A stretch of 64,000 nt of DNA. Source: Bacillus sp. SD075. GTDB lineage: Bacteria > Bacillota > Bacilli > Bacillales > DSM-1321. Shown here in pieces: positions 42,964 to 51,549 of the stretch. Made by a program: the position numbers and the translations under genes. Under the pieces are notes generated by a model that saw nothing but the letters and a program-made list of their open reading frames with translations, searched no databases and had not been told where the DNA came from. The stretch is from the NCBI RefSeq assembly GCF_017355165.1, contig NZ_JADILK010000008.1, positions 1 to 64,000 of the forward strand. The letters run 5' to 3'. The first letter of the stretch is position 1, and each line of letters opens with the position of its first letter.

Positions 42964-43836
42964 TTAAATATCACGCATGAAATCGACTTCTTTGACAAAT
43001 TCAACAAACTCTTTGACCAGTTTTAATTCCAGCGACTTTTCATGGTATAACATCCACGTATTCCTGATAAGGGGATTGCCTTGCTTATCCTTAAGGTCCA
43101 TTTGACGGAGATGTTGGTCTTTCTCCAATAAAACACTAGGAAGGATGCCATAGCCCAGGCCATTCTTGACCATTTCTTTGCATGTATCACCTTTATCCAC
43201 TTCCATCCCCACCAGAGGAGGTCCAGAGAAATTGTCTCTCCACCAATTATCGATCATTGTTTTCAAAAGAGTATCTGTCCCATAATCGATCCTCGGCAAG
43301 AAAGGCAGGTTCCGGACTTCGATTTCTTCCTTAGAAGCAATACAAATCGTTTCCTTAAAAAGATGATGCCTTAATCCTGACCATTGATAGTCCCCCCGAA
43401 CAATCCCGACATGCACTTCTTCCTTATATATGAGGTTCAGCACTTCTTTACTCCATCCAGTTGTCACATGGAAATCCACTTTAGGATATCGCTCACTAAA
43501 TATTTTCAACAGGCCTGGCAATTTATGCAGCGTAATATAGTTGGAAACACCTAGCCGTAATGTTCCACTGATCTCCTGCCCCATATTGAATGCTGTCTCT
43601 TTTATCTGCCGGAGCCTTATCAGCATCTCATCTGCACAGATGGCCAAATATTCCCCTTGAGGGGTGAACTGCACTCCCCTTGTACCACGTTCCACTATTT
43701 TTAGATTGAATTCCTTCTCGATTTGTTGAATCCGTTTCGTTAAAGAAGGTTGCGAGATATATAAACTTTGCGCCGTTTTAGTAATATTCTTGTTTTCATG
43801 CAACACCTTTAAAATATGCCAATCCCTTTCGTTCAT
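42964..43836 (-). CDS. LysR-family transcriptional regulator
   Basis: 290 residues from the ATG at 43836, with GGGGGAAGGG upstream; the open frame runs 18 codons further without a site. The winged helix-turn-helix is at the N-terminus (ERDWHILKVLHENKNITKTAQSLYISQPSLTKRIQQIE, in part) and is followed by the LysR substrate domain (GTLRLGVSNYITLHKLPGLLKIF, GDTCKEMVKNGLGYGILPSV). It lies 150 bases upstream of the AEC-carrier gene on the same strand, which is its most likely target. Confidence 0.88.
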   Translation of the reverse strand: MNERDWHILKVLHENKNITKTAQSLYISQPSLTKRIQQIEKEFNLKIVERGTRGVQFTPQGEYLAICADEMLIRLRQIKETAFNMGQEISGTLRLGVSNYITLHKLPGLLKIFSERYPKVDFHVTTGWSKEVLNLIYKEEVHVGIVRGDYQWSGLRHHLFKETICIASKEEIEVRNLPFLPRIDYGTDTLLKTMIDNWWRDNFSGPPLVGMEVDKGDTCKEMVKNGLGYGILPSVLLEKDQHLRQMDLKDKQGNPLIRNTWMLYHEKSLELKLVKEFVEFVKEVDFMRDI

Positions 43837-43983
43837 AACCCTTCCCCCGATACACTTTTCCTTGAATGTTTTATCCAAACTGTACCACAATAGGCCTGTA
43901 GGTTATATCCTTTTACAAGTCCAAAAAAGCCCAGGCCATGCCGGCAAGGACTTTCCCACAAGCATCTCTCAAGCGGAAGATGC

Positions 43984-44781
43984 TCAGTCATTCAATTGAA
44001 TTCTTTCAGGGCATGTGTAGATATTCAGTGAATCATTACGAATGAACCCGACCGTGGTGATTCCCAATCCTTCAGCCAACTCCAGGGCCAATTCGGTAGG
44101 AGCGGATTTCGAGAGTATCAGTTCACAGCCGATTTTCGCCACTTTCAAGAGAATTTCCGATGAAATCCGGCCGCTGAACACGATAGCTTTCCCTTCTATT
44201 GAAATGTCATTTTTCAAGCAATGGCCGTATATTTTGTCCAAGGCGTTATGCCGTCCTATATCCACCCTGCTTAATACCAGGCCATCGACATCACATAATG
44301 CGGCATTGTGGACTCCGCCTGTATTCTGGAAGGTGACAGCGGAATTTTGTAAATCCGCCATCAAGCGGAAGCAGTCATCAGGAGTCAGGCTCACCGAAAC
44401 ATTATCCATTTTCTTGGCAGTCAATGCATCATTCACAAAGACGAACCCTTGTCTGCTCATTCCGCAGCATGATGTAATATACCGCTTATTTTGAAAGTCC
44501 CGGAAGTAGGGATTCACTTTATCTGTCTTCACATGAACAAAGCCTTCTTTTTCCTGGAACCAGATTTCCTTTATCTCATCATATTTTTTGATGATGCCTT
44601 CCGAAGCCAAATAGCCAATCACCATATCCTCGATGTATTCAGGCGTACATACCATCGTGACGAATTCCTGGCCATTTATTTTGACAGTAACGGGATACTC
44701 CGTTACGATCGTATCCTCCGTCCGCTCGATGTTCCCTTTTGTTATCCGGATGATGTCCCTTTTCCTTTCAATCGCTTTCAT
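43984..44781 (-). CDS. fdhD: Formate dehydrogenase accessory sulfurtransferase FdhD
   Basis: 265 residues from the ATG at 44781 (AAAGGAGTG 7 bases upstream). FdhD moves sulfur from IscS/SufS-type desulfurases to the molybdenum cofactor of formate dehydrogenase, which is needed for its activity. The Cys loop is RYITSCCGMSRQGFVF (near residue 95-110), followed by FQNTGGVHNAALCD, VDIGRHNALDKIYGHCL and FSGRISSEILLKVAKIG, all family blocks. The divergent formate dehydrogenase gene is the expected client. Confidence 0.92.
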   Translation of the reverse strand: MKAIERKRDIIRITKGNIERTEDTIVTEYPVTVKINGQEFVTMVCTPEYIEDMVIGYLASEGIIKKYDEIKEIWFQEKEGFVHVKTDKVNPYFRDFQNKRYITSCCGMSRQGFVFVNDALTAKKMDNVSVSLTPDDCFRLMADLQNSAVTFQNTGGVHNAALCDVDGLVLSRVDIGRHNALDKIYGHCLKNDISIEGKAIVFSGRISSEILLKVAKIGCELILSKSAPTELALELAEGLGITTVGFIRNDSLNIYTCPERIQLND

Positions 44782-44836
44782 GTTCCCACTCCTTTTAATA
44801 TCCAGGAGCCAATTGACCAATATGTTATGGACCTGG

Positions 44837-45199
44837 TCAATGCCCGTTGAGTTTGTCAGCTATATTCTTATCAAATACAAATACGGAAATCGCTATGTTC
44901 TCTTTGATTTTGATGTCTGAAAACAAATGGACCAGTTTAGCTCCGACCAGTTCTTCCATTCCATCAGGAGGACTCTCCGAATACACATCCTGGACCATTT
45001 TAGTTCGTGCTGAATGGACCATATCCCTTCCTTCCTCTGACCTTGATATGAACATTTCCGTAGGAGTCAAATTCCCATATAACGTAGAAACGGCCATATT
45101 TTCCACGAATACCGTGTGTATGCGTTCTGGTCCTTTACCGAATAGTTCCTTGCGCAGCTTACGAATCATATCATTGAATTCATGGATAACTTTAGACAC
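44837..45199 (-). CDS. DUF2294 protein
   Basis: About 120 residues from a GTG at 45199 with GGAGTG upstream; the open frame reaches 45256. The core matches DUF2294: LRKELFGKGPERIHTVFVENMAVSTLYGNLTPTEMFI and GRDMVHSARTKMVQDVY (parts). The function is not known. Members often lie near formate dehydrogenase and fdhD genes in bacilli, as here, so a role linked to that enzyme is plausible. It lies 56 bases upstream of fdhD on the same strand. Confidence 0.75.
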   Translation of the reverse strand: MSKVIHEFNDMIRKLRKELFGKGPERIHTVFVENMAVSTLYGNLTPTEMFISRSEEGRDMVHSARTKMVQDVYSESPPDGMEELVGAKLVHLFSDIKIKENIAISVFVFDKNIADKLNGH

Positions 45200-45304
45200 C
45201 GTTACGTCACTCCAATTCAAGAAAAATAAGTTCTCAATTTTCTTATCATAAATCAAAGCGAAGAAAAACGAAAGGAATTTGGGAATGATAGCCTCTTTCC
45301 AGGA

Positions 45305-45333
45305 TTGTTTCTTTTCATAATTAAAGGTATAAT
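45305..45333 (+). promoter_or_regulatory. SigA-type promoter of the formate dehydrogenase leader
   Basis: TTGTTT (45305-45310), 17-base spacer, perfect TATAAT (45328-45333). The leader from here to the start codon is about 195 bases. Confidence 0.6.
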
Positions 45334-45446
45334 ATCAATGATGAAAGTTGGGAGCATAATAGTGTACTGTTGTGTCCTATCTTTTTTTAAAAATTATCCA
45401 TTATGGTATGGATTGGTATATTGGCAAGCTTTGCTATTAAACTATT

Positions 45447-45501
45447 CCACCATGACCTACATGTCCGTTCAGAGCCGGAAGTGTGATCATGGTGGTTTTT
45501 T
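45447..45501 (+). terminator. Terminator inside the formate dehydrogenase leader
   Basis: CCACCATGA (45447-45455) pairs with TCATGGTGG (45487-45495), then TTTTTT. It lies between promoter and start codon, so transcription of the gene requires read-through. An upstream hairpin ATCCAT/ATGGAT (around 45397-45414) is a candidate competing structure. No known riboswitch class recognised. Confidence 0.65.
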
Positions 45502-45534
45502 GCGTGTTTTTTTGCTATATAAGGGGGAAATTTA

Positions 45535-48474
45535 ATGAGCGATCCAAACATCACCATCAAAATCAATGGGAAGGATTATACCGCTGATGAAGGAGCGACA
45601 ATACTGGAGATAATCAATCAAAATAAGATGGCCCATCCACAGATCTGTTATGTTCCTGAAGTGGATCCGATCCAAACATGCGACACATGCATCGTCGAAG
45701 TTAATGGGAAACTCGTCCGATCATGTTCAACAAAGGCAGTGAACGGCATGGATATAGCCTTGGACTCAAGCAAGGCAAAAGAAGCCCAAACCGAAGCCAT
45801 GGACCGGATCCTGGAAAACCACTCTTTATACTGTACAGTATGTGATAATAATAATGGAAATTGCACACTGCATAACACAGCGGAATTAATGGAAATTGAA
45901 CACCAAAAATATCCATACACACCAAAAGTGGAATTGGATGCCGTCGATATGTCCCACCCATTTTACCGCTATGATGCCAATCAGTGCATCGCATGCGGGC
46001 AATGTGTCGAAGTCTGCCAAAACCTTCAAGTCAACGAAACGCTGTCCATCGACTGGGAAGCAGAACGCCCTCGGGTAATCTGGGATGAAGGAACGGAAAT
46101 CAATAACTCATCCTGTGTAGGATGCGGACAGTGTGTAACCATTTGTCCATGTAATGCATTAATGGAAAAATCGATGTTGGGTGAGGCTGGCTTCATGTCA
46201 GGTTTGAAAAACGATATGCTTGAACCAATGATTGACCTTGTTAAAGAAGTGGAACCTGGATACAGCGGAATTTTCGCCATTTCGGAGATTGAAGCGGCAA
46301 TGCGTGATACACGGACGAAGAAGACAAAAACGGTCTGTACGTTCTGTGGGGTAGGATGCACATTCGAAGTCTGGACAAAAGGCCGTAAAATCCTTAAGAT
46401 CCAACCTACTCATGAAGCACCCGTCAATGCGATTTCCACATGTGTGAAAGGAAAATTCGGTTGGGACTTCGTAAACTCGGAAAAACGTTTGACAAAACCC
46501 CTGATTCGGAAAAACGGAAGATTCGTTGAATCAAGCTGGGAAGAAGCACTTGATTTGGTTGCATCCAGACTGGGTTCGATCAAACAGCAATATGGCGGAA
46601 ATTCAATAGGCTTCATTTCCTCATCCAAGATCACGAATGAAGAAAACTATGTGATTCAAAAACTGGCACGTCAAATGTTCGAAACGAATAACGTCGATAA
46701 TTGCTCGCGTTACTGTCAATCCCCGGCAACAGACGGACTGTTCCGTACAGTCGGCATGGGCGGAGATGCTGGTACGATCAAAGATATTGCCGCAGCAGGT
46801 CTGGTCATCATCGTTGGGGCTAACCCGGCAGAAGGCCATCCCGTATTGGCGACACGCGTTAAACGGGCACACAAGCTTCACGGACAAAAACTGATCGTAG
46901 CTGACATCCGCAAAAATGAAATGGCAGAGCGTTCCGACATCCATATCAGTCCAAAACAAGGAACAGACCAAGTTTGGTTGATGGCGCTTACAAAGTATAT
47001 GATCGATCAAGGCTGGCATGACCAAGAATTCATCAATCAAAATGTTAACTTCTTCGATGATTATAAAGAAGTACTTGAAAAATATACCCTTGAATATGCA
47101 GAAACACACACAGGTATTTCAAAAGAAACATTGATCCAAATAGCTGAGACCATTCGCGATGCAGACGGAACATGCATTCTCTGGGGAATGGGCGTTACAC
47201 AAAACACCGGTGCTTCCGATACTTCGGCGGCAATTTCCAACCTCCTATTGGCTACGGGTAACTACCGTCGACCCGGAGCGGGAGCTTATCCGCTTCGTGG
47301 CCATAACAATGTACAGGGCGCTTGCGATATGGGCACCCTGCCAACATGGCTTCCAGGATATCAGCATGTTACCGACGACGTGGCACGTGCTAAATTCGAA
47401 AAAGCTTATGGTGTGAAGATCGATGGAAAACCAGGCTTGAATAATATTGAAATGCTTAAAGCGATAGAAAAAGGCGACATGAAGGCCATGTATCTTGTCG
47501 GTGAAGATATGGCACTTGTTGATGCGGATGCAAACCATGTAGATAAAGTGCTATCTGGGTTGGATTTCTTTGTTGTCCAGGATATTTTCCTTTCAAGGAC
47601 AGCCCAATATGCCGACGTGGTATTGCCCGGAGCTCCCTCTCTTGAAAAAGACGGAACGTTCACCAATACGGAGCGCCGTGTACAGCGTTTATATAAAGCC
47701 CTTCCCACAATGGGAGATTCTAAAGCGGACTGGGAAATCACTCAAGAGATCGCCAACCGCTTAGGTGCGAATTGGAACTACACACATCCTAGAGAAATCT
47801 ATGATGAAATGGCAAGCCTGTCACCGATATTCAGCCAAGCGAATTACGAGGTGCTGGAAGGATGGAACAGCTTCCTCTGGGGAAGCCATGATGGATCAAA
47901 CACGCCACTACTTTATGTCGATGGCTTCAACTTCCCTGATAAGAAAGCGCGCTTTGCACTGGCTGACTGGGTAGAACCGCATAAATTCCCGGAAGAATAT
48001 GACCTTCATATCAATAATGGTCGCATGCTGGAGCATTTCCATGAAGGAAATATGACGAACAAATCCAATGGAATCCAATCGAAAGTACCTGATATTTTCG
48101 TTGAGATTTCACCAGAACTTGCACAAGAACGTAAAGTCAGTGATGGCGGGCTCGTTCGTTTAGTATCCCCATTCGGGGCCGTTAAATTAAAAGCCCTGAT
48201 CACAGACCGCGTAAAAAATAATGAGCTATTTTTACCGATGAACTCCGTCGATAAAGACTCAGCCATTAACTTCCTGACTGGTCCTATCTATGATCAACGC
48301 ACAAGCACGCCTGCTTACAAACAGACGATGGTCCGCATGGAAGTATTGAGCGCAAGCGGGGAAATCCCATTACCGGGTACAAATCCGCGGAACAAAAAAC
48401 GCCATCCTCAACATGGTGTCGAGGTTGAACGTAAGTGGGCACGTCCAGGGTATGTTCACTTAACGGATAAATAA
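45535..48474 (+). CDS. yjgC: Formate dehydrogenase alpha subunit, molybdenum type (YjgC-like)
   Basis: 979 residues. In order: a [2Fe-2S] domain (CYVPEVDPIQTCDTC near residue 38, SCST near 64), a His/Cys region (HSLYCTVCDNNNGNC near 96), two [4Fe-4S] ferredoxin motifs (CIACGQCVEVC near 151, CVGCGQCVTICPC near 194), and the molybdopterin oxidoreductase core with CTFCGVGCTFEVW near 266. The likely Mo ligand is the Cys in NCSRYCQSPATDG, where selenoenzymes have selenocysteine. The C-terminal dinucleotide-binding domain follows. It oxidises formate to CO2 with electron transfer through the Fe-S chain. The start has AAGGGGGAAAT upstream. Confidence 0.92.
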   Translation: MSDPNITIKINGKDYTADEGATILEIINQNKMAHPQICYVPEVDPIQTCDTCIVEVNGKLVRSCSTKAVNGMDIALDSSKAKEAQTEAMDRILENHSLYCTVCDNNNGNCTLHNTAELMEIEHQKYPYTPKVELDAVDMSHPFYRYDANQCIACGQCVEVCQNLQVNETLSIDWEAERPRVIWDEGTEINNSSCVGCGQCVTICPCNALMEKSMLGEAGFMSGLKNDMLEPMIDLVKEVEPGYSGIFAISEIEAAMRDTRTKKTKTVCTFCGVGCTFEVWTKGRKILKIQPTHEAPVNAISTCVKGKFGWDFVNSEKRLTKPLIRKNGRFVESSWEEALDLVASRLGSIKQQYGGNSIGFISSSKITNEENYVIQKLARQMFETNNVDNCSRYCQSPATDGLFRTVGMGGDAGTIKDIAAAGLVIIVGANPAEGHPVLATRVKRAHKLHGQKLIVADIRKNEMAERSDIHISPKQGTDQVWLMALTKYMIDQGWHDQEFINQNVNFFDDYKEVLEKYTLEYAETHTGISKETLIQIAETIRDADGTCILWGMGVTQNTGASDTSAAISNLLLATGNYRRPGAGAYPLRGHNNVQGACDMGTLPTWLPGYQHVTDDVARAKFEKAYGVKIDGKPGLNNIEMLKAIEKGDMKAMYLVGEDMALVDADANHVDKVLSGLDFFVVQDIFLSRTAQYADVVLPGAPSLEKDGTFTNTERRVQRLYKALPTMGDSKADWEITQEIANRLGANWNYTHPREIYDEMASLSPIFSQANYEVLEGWNSFLWGSHDGSNTPLLYVDGFNFPDKKARFALADWVEPHKFPEEYDLHINNGRMLEHFHEGNMTNKSNGIQSKVPDIFVEISPELAQERKVSDGGLVRLVSPFGAVKLKALITDRVKNNELFLPMNSVDKDSAINFLTGPIYDQRTSTPAYKQTMVRMEVLSASGEIPLPGTNPRNKKRHPQHGVEVERKWARPGYVHLTDK

Positions 48475-48493
48475 ATTAAGGAGGGTGAAGAAC

Positions 48494-48970
48494 ATGGCAG
48501 CTCCTATTACGGAAATTCATAATCCCATTACTGAGGAAGAAATGAAGCTACAAAAACTAGAAGAACTGAAAACGCTGATCACCGACAATGAAGATGCCTT
48601 AAACAATATGTTTAAAATCGTCAATGAACTGAATGACTCGGGAGTATTCGAAGCCGCGACCTCCATGCTTCAAGGAAAAGAAAAAATTGCGAAAATCGCT
48701 CTTCAACAAGTCACCAGGCAACCTGTAACCAACCTGATCAATACCCTTATGGGCGCAACAGGAGCCTTGATGAATGCCGATGCCGCACAATCCACGAAAC
48801 TGCTTAACAGTGCACTTGCAGGAATCGATGAAGGAAACAAATTCCTTCAGACTGATAAAAAGATTGGTGTTTTGGATTTAATGAAAACTTTGAATGATCC
48901 AGACATAAACCGGGCGATCGGTTTTGGCGTCCACTTCCTAAAGGGAATGGGCAAAGAATTAAAAGAATGA
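48494..48970 (+). CDS. yjgD: DUF1641 protein (YjgD-like) paired with formate dehydrogenase
   Basis: 158 residues from the ATG at 48494 (AAGGAGGGTG upstream), 19 bases after the dehydrogenase gene. Soluble, largely helical: NEDALNNMFKIVNELNDSGVFEAATSMLQGKEKIAK, then the Gly-rich segment LINTLMGATGALMNADA and a C-terminal DUF1641 block DLMKTLNDPDINRAIGFGVHFLKGMGK. The family is regularly the partner gene of YjgC-type dehydrogenases; it may act as an accessory or electron-transfer subunit, but this is not shown. Confidence 0.85.
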   Translation: MAAPITEIHNPITEEEMKLQKLEELKTLITDNEDALNNMFKIVNELNDSGVFEAATSMLQGKEKIAKIALQQVTRQPVTNLINTLMGATGALMNADAAQSTKLLNSALAGIDEGNKFLQTDKKIGVLDLMKTLNDPDINRAIGFGVHFLKGMGKELKE

Positions 48971-48978
48971 ATCGGAAC

Positions 48979-49019
48979 AAAGACTTAAGAGAAGTTCATG
49001 CTTCTTTTGGGTCTTTTTT
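48979..49019 (+). terminator. Terminator after yjgCD
   Basis: AAAGAC...AGAAG pairs with CTTCT...GTCTTT with small internal mismatches; TTTTTT follows. Confidence 0.65.
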
Positions 49020-49117
49020 CTGTACGTGATGAAATGCGTTGAAGATCCTGAATTGGGATACCTACTAAGCCAACACCTACGTTAACTAATGTTAAAAGCC
49101 TCGGAGTGGATGATTTA

Positions 49118-49261
49118 ATGAATCAAGAAGAAAAAATTAAGAAATTAGAATACGAATTGTTTTTATTGAAGCATGCACTTTTTAAAGTACATGACAGTAT
49201 GTCCCCGAATTTAAAACCTAGGTATTATGGAGAATTATCAAATGGCTTTACAGTGAGTTAG
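49118..49261 (+). CDS. Small charged protein of unknown function (47 residues)
   Basis: ATG with CGGAGTGG upstream. The first half is a likely amphipathic helix (EEKIKKLEYELFLLKHALFKVHD), the second half is polar with NLKPRYYGEL. No family recognised. No clear own promoter; it follows the yjgD terminator by about 100 bases. Confidence 0.45.
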   Translation: MNQEEKIKKLEYELFLLKHALFKVHDSMSPNLKPRYYGELSNGFTVS

Positions 49262-49381
49262 ATCCACAGTAAAAAAACTGATTAGCTTATCAATCTAAGG
49301 GCATTTCCAGTAATAGATATTATTCTGGGGGTTTCCAAAATGTTGTTGTAAATATAGAGGAATGATTGAATGAGGGCCAGA

Positions 49382-50340
49382 TCATTCCTCAAAAAACAAG
49401 CTGTACACCCTCCCCTTATTCTCACCCATGATTGTAGGATCCTCGTTGCACTGGATACAGAGGAAATGTTCAAAAAATGTCTCAACTGCCTATTCGTTAT
49501 GGTCGAGCCTAATAGATAAAAATAATCTCGTAAAGCCTGGATATGCGCAGTTTTACTGGGTTGTTGGCTTCGATTGCAAAACCATGTGCCATGCTTTCTG
49601 AATAACTGATTCCCCTTGTAATTTTGACATATCACTCCTTTTATTAGGTCTTCTTCGGTAAGATTGTATCGTTCCAGAATGGAAAAGTCCGCATCGATGT
49701 GATGTTTATTCATTAGGCGAATTGCTTTCTTCAAATCTTTTTCACTAAAACTGGAGTCTGTTATGGAATCTTCCATTTGCATAATTTTAGATGGAAGTGC
49801 ATCGCGATGGATGACTTTATAGTGGAGTTTATCGTTTTCAGGAGATGTACGGATGATTGTTTTGGGATTACTGATGACAATTAAAGAAAGGATGGGTAAT
49901 GGGGGAAAACCATTTTTCAAAAACCAATTCGTCAACTGCGATTCCTGGCGGCTGACTTGGATGAGGGGATCGGGAAATGCCGTCTCTTTTCCTTCTATCG
50001 TTCGAATGAGCTGATTGAAATGCGGATCAAAATAGATTGTCCCTGCAATGTTCTTCACTTCAATGATAAGCACATATTTTTTGGAGGCCAATAAGGTATC
50101 CAGTTGAAAAAACCTTGATTGATCCTGCAGCCTCAAATCGTGGAAGATGAAATAGCTTTTCGGTTCAAGAAAGCTTAATGGAAAATCAATGGAACATTCC
50201 CCTTTATGACCCGCTTCCCTTTTTTTAAGATCGTTCATGATTACGGGGATTTTAGGGTGATTCTGAGGAAGCCTGCACGCTAATGCACGCAATTTACGTA
50301 TGGCAAGAGGAACTATTCGCTTTTTTACAATCAATTTCAT
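49382..50340 (-). CDS. NERD-domain protein, frameshifted near the 3' end
   Basis: Nuclease-related domain protein: HKGECSIDFPLSFL near residue 45, FQLDTLLASKKYVLIIEVKNIAGTIYFD near 85 (the E-K of the nuclease-like core) and PLIQVSRQESQLTNWF near 130. As written the frame ends at 49282 with an odd hydrophobic tail after TRILQSW. In another frame the bases from about 49430 read MGENKGRVYSLFFEE and stop at 49382-49384, which is how related proteins end, so one base is probably missing near 49430. The ATG at 50340 or a TTG at 50364 could be the start. Function unknown; NERD domains are thought to process nucleic acids. Confidence 0.75.
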
Positions 50341-50409
50341 CGTTCCAATCTTGGTTTCTCCCAAAGGATTCTATGGCAGTAGGGGATTTCCCTTTAAATG
50401 ATAGGCGAT

Positions 50410-50483
50410 TGTATAATTTATCTGCGATAGCGGAAATATATCTCCGAAAATGGAGATATATCAGCGAATTATACGATATATCG
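50410..50483. repeat. Nested inverted repeats upstream of the NERD gene
   Basis: GTATAATT (50411-50418) with AATTATAC (50467-50474) encloses ATATATCTCC/GGAGATATAT (50436-50461), and is followed by the palindrome CGATATATCG (50474-50483). The octamer GATATATC occurs repeatedly. The region lies between the NERD start and tmRNA and probably serves as the NERD promoter/operator. Confidence 0.4.
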
Positions 50484-50504
50484 ATTTTTCGACAAAAAAA
50501 ACAA

Positions 50505-50534
50505 ATAAAAAACCACCAATATATGTATTGGTGG
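50505..50534 (-). terminator. Terminator of tmRNA
   Basis: CCACCAAT (overlapping the 3' end CCACCA) pairs with ATTGGTGG, then TTTTTTATTTG on the minus strand. Confidence 0.8.
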
Positions 50535-50890
50535 AGACGGTGGGAGTCGAACCCACGTCCAGACATAACGGCACTTAAGCTTCTACGAGTGTAGTCGATA
50601 TATTCGCATTTCGCGAACTCATTAGCCTATCGACAGGCGGCAGAGCAGCTAGTCTGATTGGTCTCTTCCTTCATCCTCAGACGGTGGATTCCGGCGTATC
50701 CCACTTAGAGTGAGTCCCTTACCCTACCACGTGGGCCATGGAGGGAGGAACAGCTATCGACTGTTGTTACGCAGCGAAAGCTAGGTTGTTGTTTTGTTTG
50801 CCAGTTATAGGCGTTGACGTTTTAACGAGGCCGATCCCCTCGACTCGCAACTTAAGCTCGAACTATCCCTGTCGAATCCGTAACGTCCCC
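50529..50890 (-). ncRNA. ssrA: Transfer-messenger RNA (tmRNA)
   Basis: 362 bases on the minus strand. The 5' end GGGGACGTTACGGATTCGAC and the 3' end GTTCGACTCCCACCGTCTCC-ACCA form the tRNA-like half, with the T-loop GGTTCGACTCC. The tag reading frame, 50767-50802, gives GKQNNNLAFAA and a TAA stop. The tag is added to stalled nascent chains and directs them to proteolysis. smpB lies 120 bases upstream, as in B. subtilis. Confidence 0.96.
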
Positions 50891-51013
50891 ATGATAGAAA
50901 TGGAGCGTACGAGAGAAGAATAGTCAGCAAGTTGGCTGATATTCAATTGTCATCGGTACAGGATTAATTATAACAGATTGATTCAAAAAATCAATTGTAA
51001 GGTCTTGGCAGTT

Positions 51014-51481
51014 CTACATCTTCTGACGATCACGGAAAGCACGTTCAATATCACGCTTCGCTTCCTTCTTCTTCAGGTCATCACGCTTGTCATATTGTTT
51101 CTTCCCTTTTCCAAGTCCGATTAAAACTTTGGCAAAGCCATTCTTTAAATACATCTTCAACGGGACGATGGTGTAACCTGTTTCCTTTGTTTCACCGATC
51201 AGTTTACTGATTTCTTTCTTATGCAAAAGAAGCTTCCGTGTCCGCAACGGGTCATGGTTAAACTGGTTTCCCTGCTCATACGGGCTGACATGCATATTAT
51301 GAAGATAAATTTCACCATTCTCTATTTTAGCAAAGGCATCCTTTAAATTCACTCGGGCCGCACGGATTGCTTTGATTTCGGTCCCTTTTAAAACGATTCC
51401 CGCTTCAAATGTTTGTTCAATAAAAAAATCATGATAAGCTTTTTTATTTTGTGCTAGTTGTTTACCTGAGCCTTTTGGCAT
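51014..51481 (-). CDS. smpB: SsrA-binding protein SmpB
   Basis: 155 residues, usual length. Blocks: [43 protein letters not shown] (in part), the central beta barrel ([33 protein letters not shown], in part), and the basic C-terminal tail [16 protein letters not shown]. It binds the tRNA-like part of tmRNA and brings it to stalled ribosomes. It lies 68 bases after rnr and 120 bases before ssrA. Confidence 0.95.
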   Translation of the reverse strand: MPKGSGKQLAQNKKAYHDFFIEQTFEAGIVLKGTEIKAIRAARVNLKDAFAKIENGEIYLHNMHVSPYEQGNQFNHDPLRTRKLLLHKKEISKLIGETKETGYTIVPLKMYLKNGFAKVLIGLGKGKKQYDKRDDLKKKEAKRDIERAFRDRQKM

Positions 51482-51549
51482 CTAACTCTCCCCTTTTTTA
51501 CATCCAATCGCGGCGAGAGGATGAAATGATCATTCCCCCGCCTCAATCT

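Noticed and set aside
45305-45535. 76-codon plus-strand frame before the formate dehydrogenase gene
   Set aside because: It begins at the promoter itself and covers the leader hairpin; no ribosome binding site.
50283-50594. Frames over the 3' end of tmRNA on both strands (for example ...WESNPRPD...)
   Set aside because: They are translations of the tRNA-like part of ssrA, a well-known artefact.
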